Shown: in pieces, positions 8,566 to 19,200 of the stretch | Layout of the letters: each line of letters opens with the position of its first letter | How positions within the stretch are numbered: position 1 is the first letter of the stretch | Assembly (NCBI GenBank): GCA_963703045.1 | Contig: OY969782.1 | Span: 2,542,001 to 2,606,000 of the forward strand | Direction: 5' to 3' | Length of the DNA: 64,000 nt | From: Miltoncostaea sp963703045 | GTDB taxonomy: Bacteria; Actinomycetota; Thermoleophilia; Miltoncostaeales; Miltoncostaeaceae | The notes under the pieces: generated by a model | The model's database searches: none | What the model saw: the letters and a program-made list of their open reading frames with translations, nothing else | Told to the model about the DNA's origin: nothing | Made by a program: the position numbers and the translations under genes

Positions 8566-9204
8566 CTAGATGAGGCCCTCGCGCACCGCGCGCGCGACGG
8601 CCTGCGAGCGTGTGCGCACGTTGAGCTTGGTCACGACGTCGTGGATGACGTTCTTGATGGTGCGCTCGCTGTAGCGCAGCTGCTCGGCGACCTCGCGGAT
8701 CGGGTGCCCCTCGGCCACAAGGCGCAGCACCTGCTGCTCGCGGGGGTTGAGACGGGTGAGCGACAACCCGCGGGGCTCCAGCACCTCCTGCGACGCGCGC
8801 GAGATGCCGCGCAGCAGCGTGCCGAGCATCTCGGGCTCCATCACCCCGGCCCCCGTCTCGGCGGCCCGCACCGCGGCGACGAGCGACTCGGGGGTGAGGG
8901 TGTCCTTGCACACGTAGCCCATCGACCCGGCGGCGACGGCGGCCACCACCTCGCCCTCGTCGCTGCGCGACGAGCAGATCAGCACCCGCGCGCCGGTCGC
9001 CTCGCGCACCTGGCGGATGAACTCGAGCCCCCCGGGCAGGCCGTGGTCGAGCACGACCACGCTCGCGCCCGCGAGATCCGGGTGCTGCCACGCCTCGCCC
9101 ACGCTCCCCGCGTCGGAGACGCCCGTGATGCCGTCGGCGTCGGCAAGGCAGGCGGTGAGCCCTCGCCGGTAGATCAGATGGGGATCGAGAACGAAGACCT
9201 TCAC
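8566..9204 (-). CDS. NarL/LuxR-type response regulator
   Basis: A 212-residue two-domain regulator. The receiver has an acidic pocket (FVLDPH), phosphoacceptor Asp in VVVLDHGLPG near residue 53 and conserved Lys in YVCKDTL near residue 99. The C-terminal LuxR helix-turn-helix runs from about 148 (LNPREQQVLRLVAEG) to the end (SERTIKNVIHDVVTKLNV). No histidine kinase is nearby. It is divergent from the PAAR-like gene and next to the eCIS locus, so it is a likely regulator of that locus; a 7-bp inverted repeat sits just upstream of its start. Confidence 0.9.
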   Translation of the reverse strand: MKVFVLDPHLIYRRGLTACLADADGITGVSDAGSVGEAWQHPDLAGASVVVLDHGLPGGLEFIRQVREATGARVLICSSRSDEGEVVAAVAAGSMGYVCKDTLTPESLVAAVRAAETGAGVMEPEMLGTLLRGISRASQEVLEPRGLSLTRLNPREQQVLRLVAEGHPIREVAEQLRYSERTIKNVIHDVVTKLNVRTRSQAVARAVREGLI

Positions 9205-9223
9205 CGAGCTCGCCTTGTCGGGG

Positions 9224-9244
9224 GAGCACCATTTCGAGGTGCTC
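9224..9244. promoter_or_regulatory. Inverted repeat GAGCACC-N7-GGTGCTC upstream of response regulator
   Basis: Perfect 7-bp arms (9224-9230 and 9238-9244) around ATTTCGA, 20 bases upstream of the response-regulator start and in its 5' leader. NarL-family regulators typically bind paired heptamers, so an autoregulatory operator is plausible; an RNA hairpin in the leader is the alternative. Confidence 0.4.
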
Positions 9245-9259
9245 GCCGGTCGCGGGAGA

Positions 9260-9267
9260 AATATAGT
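9260..9267. promoter_or_regulatory. Overlapping divergent -10 elements
   Basis: The AT-rich island AATATAGT reads TATAGT (9262-9267) rightward toward the PAAR-like gene and TATATT (9265-9260) leftward toward the response regulator. In this very GC-rich DNA it stands out as the likely shared divergent promoter, so the two transcription units could compete for polymerase. Confidence 0.4.
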
Positions 9268-9305
9268 TCGGAGTGGTCTGCGGTGACCAGTCCCCTGGAG
9301 GCGCG

Positions 9306-9641
9306 GTGTCCTTCTTGCTAACGACCGGCGCGAGCATCGTCTGCATTCACGGCGGGCGCGTCACGCTGACGCCGCGCCAGGCGACGGTCACGGTGCAGGG
9401 GGCCCCGGTGCTCCGCGAGACGGACATCCTGGGGGCTCCGATCATCGGGTGCGCGCAACCCCCCTCGCCCGGCACGAAGCCCTGCACGTCCGTGGTCTCG
9501 GTCCTTCCGGGCGGCAGCGCGCCGACCGTGTCGGCGGGTGGCCTGCCCGTGCACCTCGACACGCTCTCGGGCATCACCGACGGCGTCCCCCCGGGCACCG
9601 TGATGGTGGTGTCGCCCGGACAGACGACGGTACGCACGTGA
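9306..9641 (+). CDS. PAAR-like spike-tip protein
   Basis: A 111-residue protein of the PAAR-like (DUF4280/Afp10-like) kind. It starts FLLTTGASIVCIHGGRVTLTP, with Cys and His in VCIHGG, then GAPIIGCAQP, KPCTSVV and a repetitive beta-rich C-terminus (GGLPVHLDT). Such proteins cap the tip of the eCIS spike and bind a metal. I chose GTG 9306 because CTGGAGG lies 4 bases upstream; an earlier GTG at 9273 lacks a ribosome site. It is transcribed with the kinase gene, 53 bases downstream, away from the main eCIS operon. Confidence 0.7.
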   Translation: MSFLLTTGASIVCIHGGRVTLTPRQATVTVQGAPVLRETDILGAPIIGCAQPPSPGTKPCTSVVSVLPGGSAPTVSAGGLPVHLDTLSGITDGVPPGTVMVVSPGQTTVRT

Positions 9642-9694
9642 GCGGGCGCCGCGGGCCCGCTCCCGCGGCCGGGCCCGCCCGGGAGGGCTGAGGC

Positions 9695-12691
9695 GTGCCG
9701 CGCGAGGGAGAGCGGGTCGGGCGGTACGAGGTCGTCCGGGAGATCGGCCGCGGCGGCATGGCCGCGGTCTACCTCGCCCGCCAGACCGATCTCGACCGCG
9801 ACGTCGCCCTCAAGCAGCTCGGCGCCTTCCACGCCACCGATCCGGCCGCCGCCGCGCGGTTCCTGCAGGAGTCGCGCATCACCGGCTCACTGGGCCACCC
9901 CAACATCGTGACCGTGCACGAGTACCTCCAGCACGAGGGCACCCCGTACATCGCGATGGAGTACCTCGAGCGAGGCTCGCTGCGACCCCACGTGGGCGGT
10001 CTCGGCCTGGCTCAGGTGGCGGGCGTGCTCGAGGGCGTGCTCGCTGCCCTCTCGCACGCCGCCGACGGGGGCATCGTGCACCGGGACCTCAAGCCCGAGA
10101 ACCTCATGCTCACCCGCTCGGGCACCGTCAAGGTGGCCGACTTCGGCATCGCCAAGGCGATCAACGAGGTGCAGACGAGCTTCGCCACCGCCACCGGCAC
10201 CACGGTCGGCACGCCCGCCTACATGTCGCCGGAGCAGGCGATGGCGAAGGGGGTCGGACCGTCCACCGACCTCTACGCGGTCGGGGTGATGGCCTACGAG
10301 ATGCTCGTCGGCCGGGTGCCCTTCGTGGCCGACACGCCGATCGCGGTGCTGCTGCAGCACGTCAACGAGCCGCTGCCGAGGCCCGGGGAGGTCAAGCCCG
10401 ACCTCGATCCGGAGCTCGCGGCGTGGCTCGAGTCGATGCTCTCCAAGACCCCCGACGGCCGGCCGGCCGACGCCGCCGAGGCGTGGGACGGGTTCGAGGG
10501 CATCGTCATCCGCATGATCGGCCCGCGCTGGCGCCGCGACGCCCGCATCCTCGAGGGGGCCGGCGCCCTGGCGGCGCCGCCGCTCACCCCGGCGCCCTTC
10601 GAGAGCATCCAGGCACCGGCGACCCCCGTGCCCGAGAGCCGCACCGTTGACCCGCCGCCGCCCGACCCCCCCGCTCCCGCGCCGCCGCCCGTCGCGGCGC
10701 CTCCGATCGCTCCCGCGCCCACCGGCTTCGAGACGTTCGCCCGCGGGGCCGGCCCGCCGCCGTCCACCGCCCCGCCCGCGCCCGCCGCGGCCCCACCGGT
10801 CGCGCCGGCGCCGACCGGCTTCCGGACGTTCGCCCGGCCCGGGCCTCCCGCGGCCGACGGCGCGGCGCCCGGCGCGACTGCCCCGCCGGCGCCCCCGACC
10901 CCCTCGGAGCCCTCGGCGGCGCCCGCCGCGGTGGACGACGGCTTCCGGACCTTCGACCCCCAGCCCCGCGCCGCCGCCCCGCCCCCGGCGGACGCCCCGC
11001 CACCCGCCACCGCCCCGCCACCCGCCGACGCCCCGCCCCCCCCGGCGGCTCCGCCTCCCCCGGCGACGCCGCCCCCGGTCGCGGAGCCCGGCCCCGAGCC
11101 CTCGGGGCCGGGACTCGAGCTCACCGTGCCCCCGCAGTCGCGCACCCCGCCGCCGACGGCCACCCCGCCCGCCGGGCCGGACGACGCGCCGTCCGCACCG
11201 CGCCGCCGCCGGACGGCGCTGCTGGTCGGGCTCGGGGTGATCGTCGCCGCCGGCGTCGCCGGGGCGGTGACGCTCGGCGGCGGAGGGGGAGGCGACGATG
11301 CGTCCCGCGATCCCACGCCGCCCCCGACGACCCCGGTCGTGCCCGACGTGCTCCTCGACTCGCGCCCCGACCTCGCGGCGGGCGGCGGCGCGCTGATCGT
11401 CTCCGATCCGGGCGGACGCGTCGTGCGCCTCGTCGATGGGCGCGCCGACGCGACGCTCGCCGATCCGGCCGCCCCGCGCGCGGTCGTGGCGGGCGGCGGC
11501 CGGGTGGTCACGGCGAACGGCGAATCGGTCACGACCCTCCGCAGCCGCGACCTGCGGCCGCTGGCGGCGTTCTCGCTGCCCGGGGCGAACCTCCTCGCGA
11601 GCGCGGGCGGCGACGTCGCGGCCGCCGGGCAGGGGGGCGAGGGCCGCGGCCGCGTGTGCCGGGTCTCCGGCGCCGGCCTCGAGCCGTGCATCGCGCTCGA
11701 CTTCGTGCCGTCGGGCCTCGGCGTGGGAGCCGGGGGCGTCGCCGTGGCGGACGCGGAGACCGATGGGGTGACGCTGCTGCGGACGAGCGGCGCCGAGCTG
11801 ATCGCGGGCACGCCGATCGGCGTCGGATCGCAGCCGCACGGCCGCATCGTCGAGGACCGCGGCCGTCTCTACGTCTCCGTCGAGCGGGGCGTCGCGGTCA
11901 TCGACATCGCCTCGGCGGCGACCGTCGGCACCTTCGCGACGCCGACGACCCCGTCCGACCTCGCCGTGGTCGCCTCGACCGGAGTGCTGGCGGCCGCGCT
12001 GCCGGGCAGCTCGGCCGTGGCGCTGATCGACACCACCGCGGCCACCGCCGAGCCGCGACTGGTTGACGTCGGGGCCCCCGTCGCCGCGCTGGTCGCCACC
12101 GCGGCGGGCGTGCAGGCCCTGACGACCGCCGGTCGCGTGGTGCCGGTCGATCCGGCGGCCGGCACGGCCGGTGAGGGCGTCGCGGTCGCCGGTTTCGGCG
12201 ATGCCGGCCCGGCCGCCGCCCGGCTCGCGCGCGTCACCTCGGCGACCTCCGGCCGTCGCGTCACGGTCACGCTGACCCTCGACGCGGGCGGGCTGGACGC
12301 CGGTGGCCTGCGCGTCACCGACGGCGGGATCGGCGACGGCCGCGCGGCTCTCGAGCTCTGGCAGGGCGGCATCGCGACGGGCGTGCGCACGGCGACCGTC
12401 GCCGGCGTGCGCGTGACCGTCGCCCCGCGGCCCGGCCGCCTGGTCATCGGTCTCGCGGGCGCCCGGCGGCGGTTCCAGAGCATCGACGTACGGCTGGCGC
12501 AGGGGGGCTCGGCCGTCACGGTCGTGCTCGTCGAGCGGCCCCCGGCCCCGACTCCGACGCCGACGCCGACGCCGACGCCGAGCCCCGGCCCGTCGCCGAG
12601 CCCGAGCCCGAGCCCGTCACCGAGTCCCAGCCCGAGCCCGAGCCCGGCGCCGACGCCGAGCCCGAGCCCGCCGGACTTCGAGACCGGTTAG
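9695..12691 (+). CDS. Membrane Ser/Thr protein kinase with outer beta-propeller
   Basis: A 998-residue PknB-type kinase. The catalytic domain (about 10-270) is intact: glycine loop EIGRGGMAAVY, Lys40, HRDLKPEN (129-136), DFG (149-151) and GTPAYMSPEQ. A Pro/Ala-rich cytoplasmic linker (about 290-500) contains repeated GFETFARG / GFRTFARP / GFRTFDPQ segments. One membrane helix lies at about 507-528. The outer part (about 545-870) is repetitive, beta-rich and propeller-like, and the C-terminus is a Pro/Ser/Thr tail. It replaces the usual PASTA sensor. It follows the PAAR-like gene, and two FHA proteins (phosphothreonine readers) lie in the eCIS locus. It is convergent with the TolB-like gene, stops overlapping. 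Confidence 0.9.
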   Translation: MPREGERVGRYEVVREIGRGGMAAVYLARQTDLDRDVALKQLGAFHATDPAAAARFLQESRITGSLGHPNIVTVHEYLQHEGTPYIAMEYLERGSLRPHVGGLGLAQVAGVLEGVLAALSHAADGGIVHRDLKPENLMLTRSGTVKVADFGIAKAINEVQTSFATATGTTVGTPAYMSPEQAMAKGVGPSTDLYAVGVMAYEMLVGRVPFVADTPIAVLLQHVNEPLPRPGEVKPDLDPELAAWLESMLSKTPDGRPADAAEAWDGFEGIVIRMIGPRWRRDARILEGAGALAAPPLTPAPFESIQAPATPVPESRTVDPPPPDPPAPAPPPVAAPPIAPAPTGFETFARGAGPPPSTAPPAPAAAPPVAPAPTGFRTFARPGPPAADGAAPGATAPPAPPTPSEPSAAPAAVDDGFRTFDPQPRAAAPPPADAPPPATAPPPADAPPPPAAPPPPATPPPVAEPGPEPSGPGLELTVPPQSRTPPPTATPPAGPDDAPSAPRRRRTALLVGLGVIVAAGVAGAVTLGGGGGGDDASRDPTPPPTTPVVPDVLLDSRPDLAAGGGALIVSDPGGRVVRLVDGRADATLADPAAPRAVVAGGGRVVTANGESVTTLRSRDLRPLAAFSLPGANLLASAGGDVAAAGQGGEGRGRVCRVSGAGLEPCIALDFVPSGLGVGAGGVAVADAETDGVTLLRTSGAELIAGTPIGVGSQPHGRIVEDRGRLYVSVERGVAVIDIASAATVGTFATPTTPSDLAVVASTGVLAAALPGSSAVALIDTTAATAEPRLVDVGAPVAALVATAAGVQALTTAGRVVPVDPAAGTAGEGVAVAGFGDAGPAAARLARVTSATSGRRVTVTLTLDAGGLDAGGLRVTDGGIGDGRAALELWQGGIATGVRTATVAGVRVTVAPRPGRLVIGLAGARRRFQSIDVRLAQGGSAVTVVLVERPPAPTPTPTPTPTPSPGPSPSPSPSPSPSPSPSPSPAPTPSPSPPDFETG

Positions 12692-14472
12692 CGCAGGCGC
12701 ACCGACGCGACGGCGACGACCGCGCCGCCGGCCCGCAGCTCGCACCGCCAGGTGCCCGCGGGGAGGCCGCCGGAGAGGCTGACGAACGAGGTGACCACCC
12801 GCCGGCGGGGCTTGCCGTCGGCGCGCGTCGAGATGCCGCCCGGCCCGAACCAGCGGGCCGTGACGCGACGCCCGTTCTTCGGCAGCGCGGCGAACCGGAA
12901 GGTGGCGAAGATGCGGGACTTGCCGCGCAGCGTCCGGGCCGGCGGACCGTTCTGGATCGCGCTCACGAAGCTCGTCGCGACCACGCCCGTCGGCGGGGCG
13001 GGGATGCGGACGACGCGTGTCGTCCCGACGAGCGCCGCGCCCCCGCCCGGGGCGGCCCCGGCCTCGATCATGCGCAGGGTGTACCGGCCCGGCACGAGGG
13101 TGCGGGACAGCGGCACGGTGCGGGCGAACGCCCCGGCGGGCAGCGTCAGCACGCGCCGCTGGGCGACCCTGCGTCCGCGGAGCAGCGCCACCTCGACGCG
13201 ACCGGCGCGCTCCAGGGTCCCCGTGACGCGAAGCGTGCCGCGCAGGCGGCTGCGGGTCCAGGTGACCTTCGACAGCCGTGAGGTCCCGAGCAGGATGCGC
13301 GGCGGGGGGGGCGGAGGGGGCGGGGGCGCCGACACGACCGCCGTCGCGGGGGCGGACAGGCCGCCGCCGCTCGGCGACGTGAAGACCGTGACCGCCGCGG
13401 AGCCGGGCGCGGCGACGTCCGCCGCGCCCAGCGTGGCCGTCACCCGGGTGGTGCCGGCCCACGTCGTCGGCCGCGGGGAGCCGTTCCAGCGGACGACGGA
13501 CCGGGGCACGAAGCCGGTGCCGTCGACGACGAGGGTGGCGCCGGGCGCGCCTGCGACGAGGGGCACGGGGAGGCCCCGGATGACGGGGACCGGGCCGATC
13601 GGCCGCCAGTCGGGGGAGAAGTCCAGCCCGGGCGCGGTCGCCTCCGCCGTCTCGACCCCGCCGCCCGCCGCGGACACCGTGAAGAGGTCGTAGTTCGGGG
13701 GCGGCCCGCTCGACACGAAACGGCTGTAGAGCACCCGCGTCCCGTCGGGCGACCACACGGGACGGGCGGCCGGCCGGTTGTCGAGCACCGACGTGCCGCC
13801 GGTGCCGTCCGCGTTCACGATCTGCAGGCGCTGGATGTCGGTCCGGGAGACGATGATGCGCGCGGCGTCGGGGGCGAAGTCCGCCTGGGCCGCGTCGGCC
13901 AGGAACGGCGCGCGACCCGCGCCGGTCGCGCCGACGATCGAGAGGCCGCCGACGGTGTCGTCGTCGAACACCACCCGCGCTCCGTCGGGCGTGAACACGG
14001 GGAGGTCCTGGTCGCCCGGCCCCCCGGCCACGGTCAGGCGCAGGCCGCCGGACAGCGGCTGCACGACCACGTTGACGTCCGTGCCGTTGTTGACGGCGTA
14101 GGCGATGCGGGTGCCGTCGGGGCTCCAGGAGGGCTCCGACGCGTCGCCCGCCCCGAGCGAGAACTGCGCGGCGCCGGAGCCGTCGGCGTTCATCGTCCAG
14201 ATGGCGGGTGATCCGCCGCGGTCGCTGACGAACGCGAGGCGCAGGCCGTCGGCGGACCACGCGGGGTCGGAGTTCGCGCCCGTGGTGCCTCCGGCCAGGG
14301 GCGTGCCGCCGCCGAGGTCGCCCGGGTTCTTGACGACGATCAGCCCGTCACGCTCGACGGCGATCACGCCGTTGAGCCCCGGGAAGGCGGCGACGGCGGG
14401 GCCGGCGGACGCGGCGGCGCCGGCGAGCACGGCGATGGTCACGACGATCCTGCGCACGGGGCGCCTCCTCAT
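12688..14472 (-). CDS. Secreted TolB-like propeller protein (paralogue 2)
   Basis: A 594-residue secreted protein: signal peptide MRRRPVRRIVVTIAVLAGAA..., then TolB/PD40-type repeats with WSPDGTRI or WSPDGTRVLY motifs (about 30-290), an IPT/TIG-like domain (VPVIRGLPVPLVAGAPGATLVVDG, about 300-385), a poly-Pro hinge, and C-terminal Ig-like modules. The ATG 14472 overlaps the stop of the upstream paralogue (ATGA). It is the last gene of the eCIS operon. It and its neighbour share the same domain order, so they arose by duplication. Binding of a wall or partner protein is likely; no enzyme motif is seen. Confidence 0.8.
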   Translation of the reverse strand: MRRRPVRRIVVTIAVLAGAAASAGPAVAAFPGLNGVIAVERDGLIVVKNPGDLGGGTPLAGGTTGANSDPAWSADGLRLAFVSDRGGSPAIWTMNADGSGAAQFSLGAGDASEPSWSPDGTRIAYAVNNGTDVNVVVQPLSGGLRLTVAGGPGDQDLPVFTPDGARVVFDDDTVGGLSIVGATGAGRAPFLADAAQADFAPDAARIIVSRTDIQRLQIVNADGTGGTSVLDNRPAARPVWSPDGTRVLYSRFVSSGPPPNYDLFTVSAAGGGVETAEATAPGLDFSPDWRPIGPVPVIRGLPVPLVAGAPGATLVVDGTGFVPRSVVRWNGSPRPTTWAGTTRVTATLGAADVAAPGSAAVTVFTSPSGGGLSAPATAVVSAPPPPPPPPPRILLGTSRLSKVTWTRSRLRGTLRVTGTLERAGRVEVALLRGRRVAQRRVLTLPAGAFARTVPLSRTLVPGRYTLRMIEAGAAPGGGAALVGTTRVVRIPAPPTGVVATSFVSAIQNGPPARTLRGKSRIFATFRFAALPKNGRRVTARWFGPGGISTRADGKPRRRVVTSFVSLSGGLPAGTWRCELRAGGAVVAVASVRLR

Positions 14473-16287
14473 CTCACGGCGACGCGGGCGGTCGCCACCC
14501 TGGTGGTCCCGTAGCGCAGCACGGCGCGCCAGGCGCCCCGCGGCAGCGGGCCGGAGCCCTTGATGAACGCGATCACGAGCGCCGACGGGGGCTTGCGGTT
14601 GACCGCGGCCGGCCGCGTCGCGCCAGGGCGGTACCAGCTCACCGTCAGGCGCTTGCCGGGCTTCGGGCGGGCCGCCATCCGGAAGTGGGCGAAGATGATC
14701 GACCGCCCCCGGATGCGCGTCAGCGGGCGCCCGTTGATCTTGGTGCTGAAGTAGGCCCGCGCGGCGACGCCCTCGCGCGGGGCGGGGACGGCGGCGCGGC
14801 GCGCGGCGACGGGCAGCAGGCCGGGGCCCGAGCCGACCTCGGAGACGCGCACCAGGTACCAGCCCGGGAGCAGCGTCGGCGCGAGGGTCAGCCGGCGGGT
14901 GAACGCCCCCGCGGCGGTCGCGCGGAAGGTGCGCGTCACGAGCGCCTTCCCCCTGCCGTTCGGGCGGAGCACGCGCACCCGCAGTACGGCGGGACGGGTG
15001 ACGGCGCCCGTCAGCACCAGCCGTCCGCGCAGGCGGCTCGCGGTCCAGCGGTTCTGCACGGTGGCGCCCGCGACCGTGAGCCCGGGCGCGGGCGGCGGCG
15101 CCTGCACGGTGAATGGGAGCTGCCCGGAGGTCCCGCCCCCCGTCGGACCGGTGACGACGGTGACCTGCGCGGTGCCCGCCCCGGCGAGGTCGCTCGCCGG
15201 GATGGCCGCGGTCAGGCGGGTCGAGTTCGACGAAGGTGGTCGCGCGGTCCTGGCCCTGCCAGCGCACCCGTGAGCGCTGCGTGAAGCCCGCGCCGTCGAC
15301 CGTCAGCGTCAGCGCCGCCGAGCCGGCCGGCGCGGTCGACGGGGTGATCGCCGCGAGGAACGGGAGCGCGGCGACGGTCTGCCACGAGGGGTTCGTGTCG
15401 GCGCTGGGGCTCGTGGTGAGCTGAACCGGGGCGTTCTCGGTGCCGGGGTAGCCCGTCGTCCAGATGTCCCAGTTCGACGTGCGGAAGCTGGCGAACGCGA
15501 GCCGCGTGCCGTCGGGCGACCACGAGGGCGTGACCGCGCCGTTCGGGTCGGTGGTGTGCCGGCGCAGGTCGGTCTCGGCGGGCGGGGTCCCGACGGGTGT
15601 GCCGCCGGCGGGCAGCGAGAAGATGTTCGACTCGGCACCCGGCCGGACGCTGTCGAAGGCGATGCGGGTGCCGTCGGGCGACCAGCTCGGCGCGTTGCCC
15701 GGGGTCGTCGTCACCTGACGGGCGTCCACCTCGGTGCCGCTCGCGGCGACCCGGTGGATGTTCCCCATGCTGCGGCCGCTGCGGAACGCGATGGCCGAGC
15801 CGTCCGGCGACCACGCGGGCTCGTCGTCGAAGAACGCGCCGTTGTTGGTGTGCTGGATCAGGCCGGTCCCGTCGAGTCGCGCCGAGAAGATCTCGAGGTC
15901 GCTGCCGTCGCGCAGGGACGCCCAGGCGATGCGGGTGCCGTCGGGGGACCAGGTGGGGTCGATGTCCGCCCCCGGCGTGGTCGTGAACGGCACGACGTTG
16001 GCGCCGTCGGCGGCGGCGATGAAGATGTCCTCCTCGCCGTTGTCGTTGCGGGTGAACGCGAACCGGGTGCCGTCGGGGGACCACGCCGCGTCGTCGTCGG
16101 CCTCGACGGTGGAGGTGCGCTGCGTCTCGGGGTCGCCGCCCGGCGGCATGGTGTAGATGTCCCCTCCGGCCGTGCGGGCGGAGGTGAAGGCGATCAGCCC
16201 GTTGAGGCCGGGCGTCGTCGCGAGGGCGGGCGCCGTGAGCGCGCCGGCGGCGACGAGCGCCCCCGCGGCGAGCACCGCGCGCCTCAA
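14469..16287 (-). CDS. Secreted TolB-like propeller protein (paralogue 1, apparent frameshift)
   Basis: Starts at TTG 16287, overlapping the preceding stop as TTGA, followed by signal peptide LRRAVLAAGALVAAGALTAPALA. At least five WSPDGTR-type propeller blades follow, then an IPT/TIG domain and two Ig-like modules matching the paralogue downstream. Reading frame breaks at about 15228, where the minus strand reads TTCGTC-G-AACTCG; removing one G joins RATTFV to NSTRLTAAIP and gives about 605 residues. Because both halves are conserved, an assembly error or recent mutation is likely. Confidence 0.75.
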
Positions 16288-19200
16288 CGCGCGCCCCCGG
16301 CGGCCAGGAGCGCACGCGCCTCGTCGAGGCGGAGCTGGTAGCGACCCCGGTACTGCTCGGCCGGTCTCTCGACGTCGGCGATCCACTCCCCGTACCGCGC
16401 CGGGTCGGTGCCGAAGGCGCTGTACCCCTCGGCGAGGCGCTTCTCCTTGAGGGCGACCGCGTGGTCGATGAACCACTTCATCTGCAGCTCCGGGTTGTCC
16501 GCGTATCCGGCGTACTCGCCGCGGTCCCAGATGCTGGTGCGCATCTGGAAGAACCCGAGGGAGTCCGCGTGACCGTGATCGAGATTTCTCAGCCCACTCT
16601 CCACCAGGCCCGCCATCACCGGCAACTCGGGGGGGAGTCCCGCGGCCTGCGCGCGGCGGGCCATCCACATCGCGACCTGCTCCTTCGGGGCGGTGTCACC
16701 CGGGTAGGCGTCGGCGGCGGCAGAGAGGTCGGCCGCCGGGGGCGCCGCCACCGGGGCGCCGGGGTCGGCGGGCGGCGCGGCGGGCGGCGGGACGGGGGGC
16801 GCCGCGGGCGTCGCGGCCGCCGGCGCCGGGGGGGTGGAGGCGGGCCCCGGGACGGCGGGCAGCACGCGGGCCGTGTTGGGGCGGGCGATGGCCGGTCCGT
16901 CGTCGCGCGCGGCGGGCGCGGGCACCGCCCCGAACACCGCGCTCGCGCGACCCGCGCTCGGCGGTCCGGACGGCGCGGCGGGAGCGGCCGGGGGCGGGGC
17001 GGCGGCGGTCGGGGCGGGGGCGACCGGGGCCGGCGCGACGGGTGCCGGTGCGACCGGCGCCGGTGCGACCGGTGCCGGTGCGACGGGGGCGGGGGCGACC
17101 GGGGCGGGAGCGGCGACGGGCGCGGGCGGCGGGGCCGCCTGGCCCGCGGGCACGGCGATCGAGCCGTCGGGGTCGCCGCCCATCTCGCCGTAGAGGATGC
17201 GCACGTTGCGCAGCCAGTTCGAGTTGAGGTTGGTCGGGTCGTTCGCGGTGCCCACGGGCGCGTAGCGGGCCTGGATCTCGGGGAACGTGTCGAGCCCGTC
17301 GTCGATGTAGCCGGTGCGAAGACCCCGCGCGACGGTCGCGATGTTCGACTCCCAGCTCGGGAAGGGTCGGTGCGGCCCCCATCCGAAGGCGTTGTTGATC
17401 GAGACGGCGCCGGGGTCGGACCCGAGCGAGCTCTCCGCCCGCGCGATGGCGACCAGGGCGCGGGGGTCGACCCCGTTCAGGCGCCCCTCGCGCACGAACA
17501 CGGCCCCGTACCCCTCGAGGGGCGCGCCCGGGTTCTTGCGCGCGATGTACGCGTCGAGCTGGGCGGCGAGCTGCTGATCCTGCGGGCTCAGGCTGGCGAG
17601 GGCCTCGGCGGGCGCCAGGGCGCCGTCGCCGGACGGGGCGGGCGCCGGGGGTGCGGCCGCCGCCGCCGGGTCGATCGGGGCGGCGGCCGGGGTCGCCGGG
17701 GCGGGCGCCGCGACCGGGGGCGCGCCGGGTGCCGCGACCGGAGGCGCGACCGGCGCCGCCGGGGCCGGCGCGACCGGCGCCGCCGGGGCGGCCGCGGGGG
17801 AGGCCGGGGGGGCGACCGGCGCCGCGGCCGGGGCCGCGGCGGCGTCGCCGGCCCGGTAGCCCACCTCGATGCGGTTGCGCAGTCCGGGCTCGGTGAAGAA
17901 CCCCCGGCCCCTGATGCGCCAGGGCGTGCCCACCTCCGACGGCCGGGCCGTCGGATCGAGCGCCGCGAGCTCCTCGGCGAGGTCCCTCGCGTCCACGTTG
18001 GTCGGGTCGACCGGCCTGCCGTTGACGCTGCTGATCACGATGCGGCTCACCCCGCCCCCGTTCTCCACCGAGGTGATGCCGATCTCGTAGCGGTCGGACA
18101 GGCTCGCGAGCATGGGGATCGCCCGGGGGTCGAGGTCGCGGCCCACCAACTCGGCCTTCACCGCCGGAGCCGCCACCAGGTTGGGGTCGGCGACCACGTC
18201 CTCCGGGCGCAACGCGACCGGCACGGGCGCCGGCGCGACCGGCACCGGCGCACCGGGTGCCGGGGCGCCCGGCACGGGCACCCCGGCGACGGGCACCCCG
18301 GCGACGGGCACCTGCGCCGCCCCGCCCCCCTGGTACAGCGCCTGCAGGTAGGGGAGGGGGTCCTCCATGTTCGAGACGTTGTAGCCGCCGGACAGCGTCT
18401 TCCAGACCTCGATGTGGGTGTGCTCCGGGCCGTCGGTCCAGGGGCTCGTGACCGCGATCTGCGTGCCCGCGCCGACCTGCTGCCCCACCGTGACCGAACC
18501 GGGTGTCACGTGGCGGAACACCCACACCTTCCCGTCGGCGCCCTGCAGCTTCACCGTGCCACCGAAGATCTGCCCGGAGGTGCCCCGCGACGCGCGCACC
18601 TCGACGATCGTCCCCGCGAACGGGGCGCGGATCGGGGCGTTCTCCTCGGTGAAGAAGTCGTACGCGGCGTGGTAGCTGCCGCCCGCGCCGGGGGCGCCCT
18701 CGGCGTCGCGCCCGCTGAACTCCGACGCGTGCAGCTTGCCGCCGGCGTTGGTGTTGTTCATCAGGGAGGGATCGACCGGCTGGACGCTTGGCACGACGGG
18801 CGCCGCCACGGGTGCGTCCGCGAACGCCTCGATGCGGTCGTCGCCCTCGCCGGGCGGGGAGGAGGCGAAGCGCTGCGGACGGTCGCCGGCCGCGAACGCC
18901 GTGCCGGACCCGCCGTCCCCGCGGGCCGCGAACAGCCGCCGGGAGGGGGCGCTGCGCCCCTCGGAGCGGCAGACCGGGCACAGCATCGATCCGACGGGCG
19001 CCGGGTCGCCGCACGCGTCGCACCGGGCGAACGACGCCGGCTTCTCCGGGTCCTTCAGCAGGCAGACCGGGCAGGAGGGGATGGCGGCGTCCGCGGCCCC
19101 GGCGGGGACGGCGTCGGCGGAGTCCTGGACCGCGGGCATCGCGCGCGACAACGCCGCCGCCGCCTCCCACCGGTCGGCGCCCTCGTCGCCGCGCACCTGC

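Noticed and set aside
17005..17115. CRISPR-like repeat array
   Set aside because: Units are 12-15 bp, contiguous without spacers, and encode an APVAP linker in frame.
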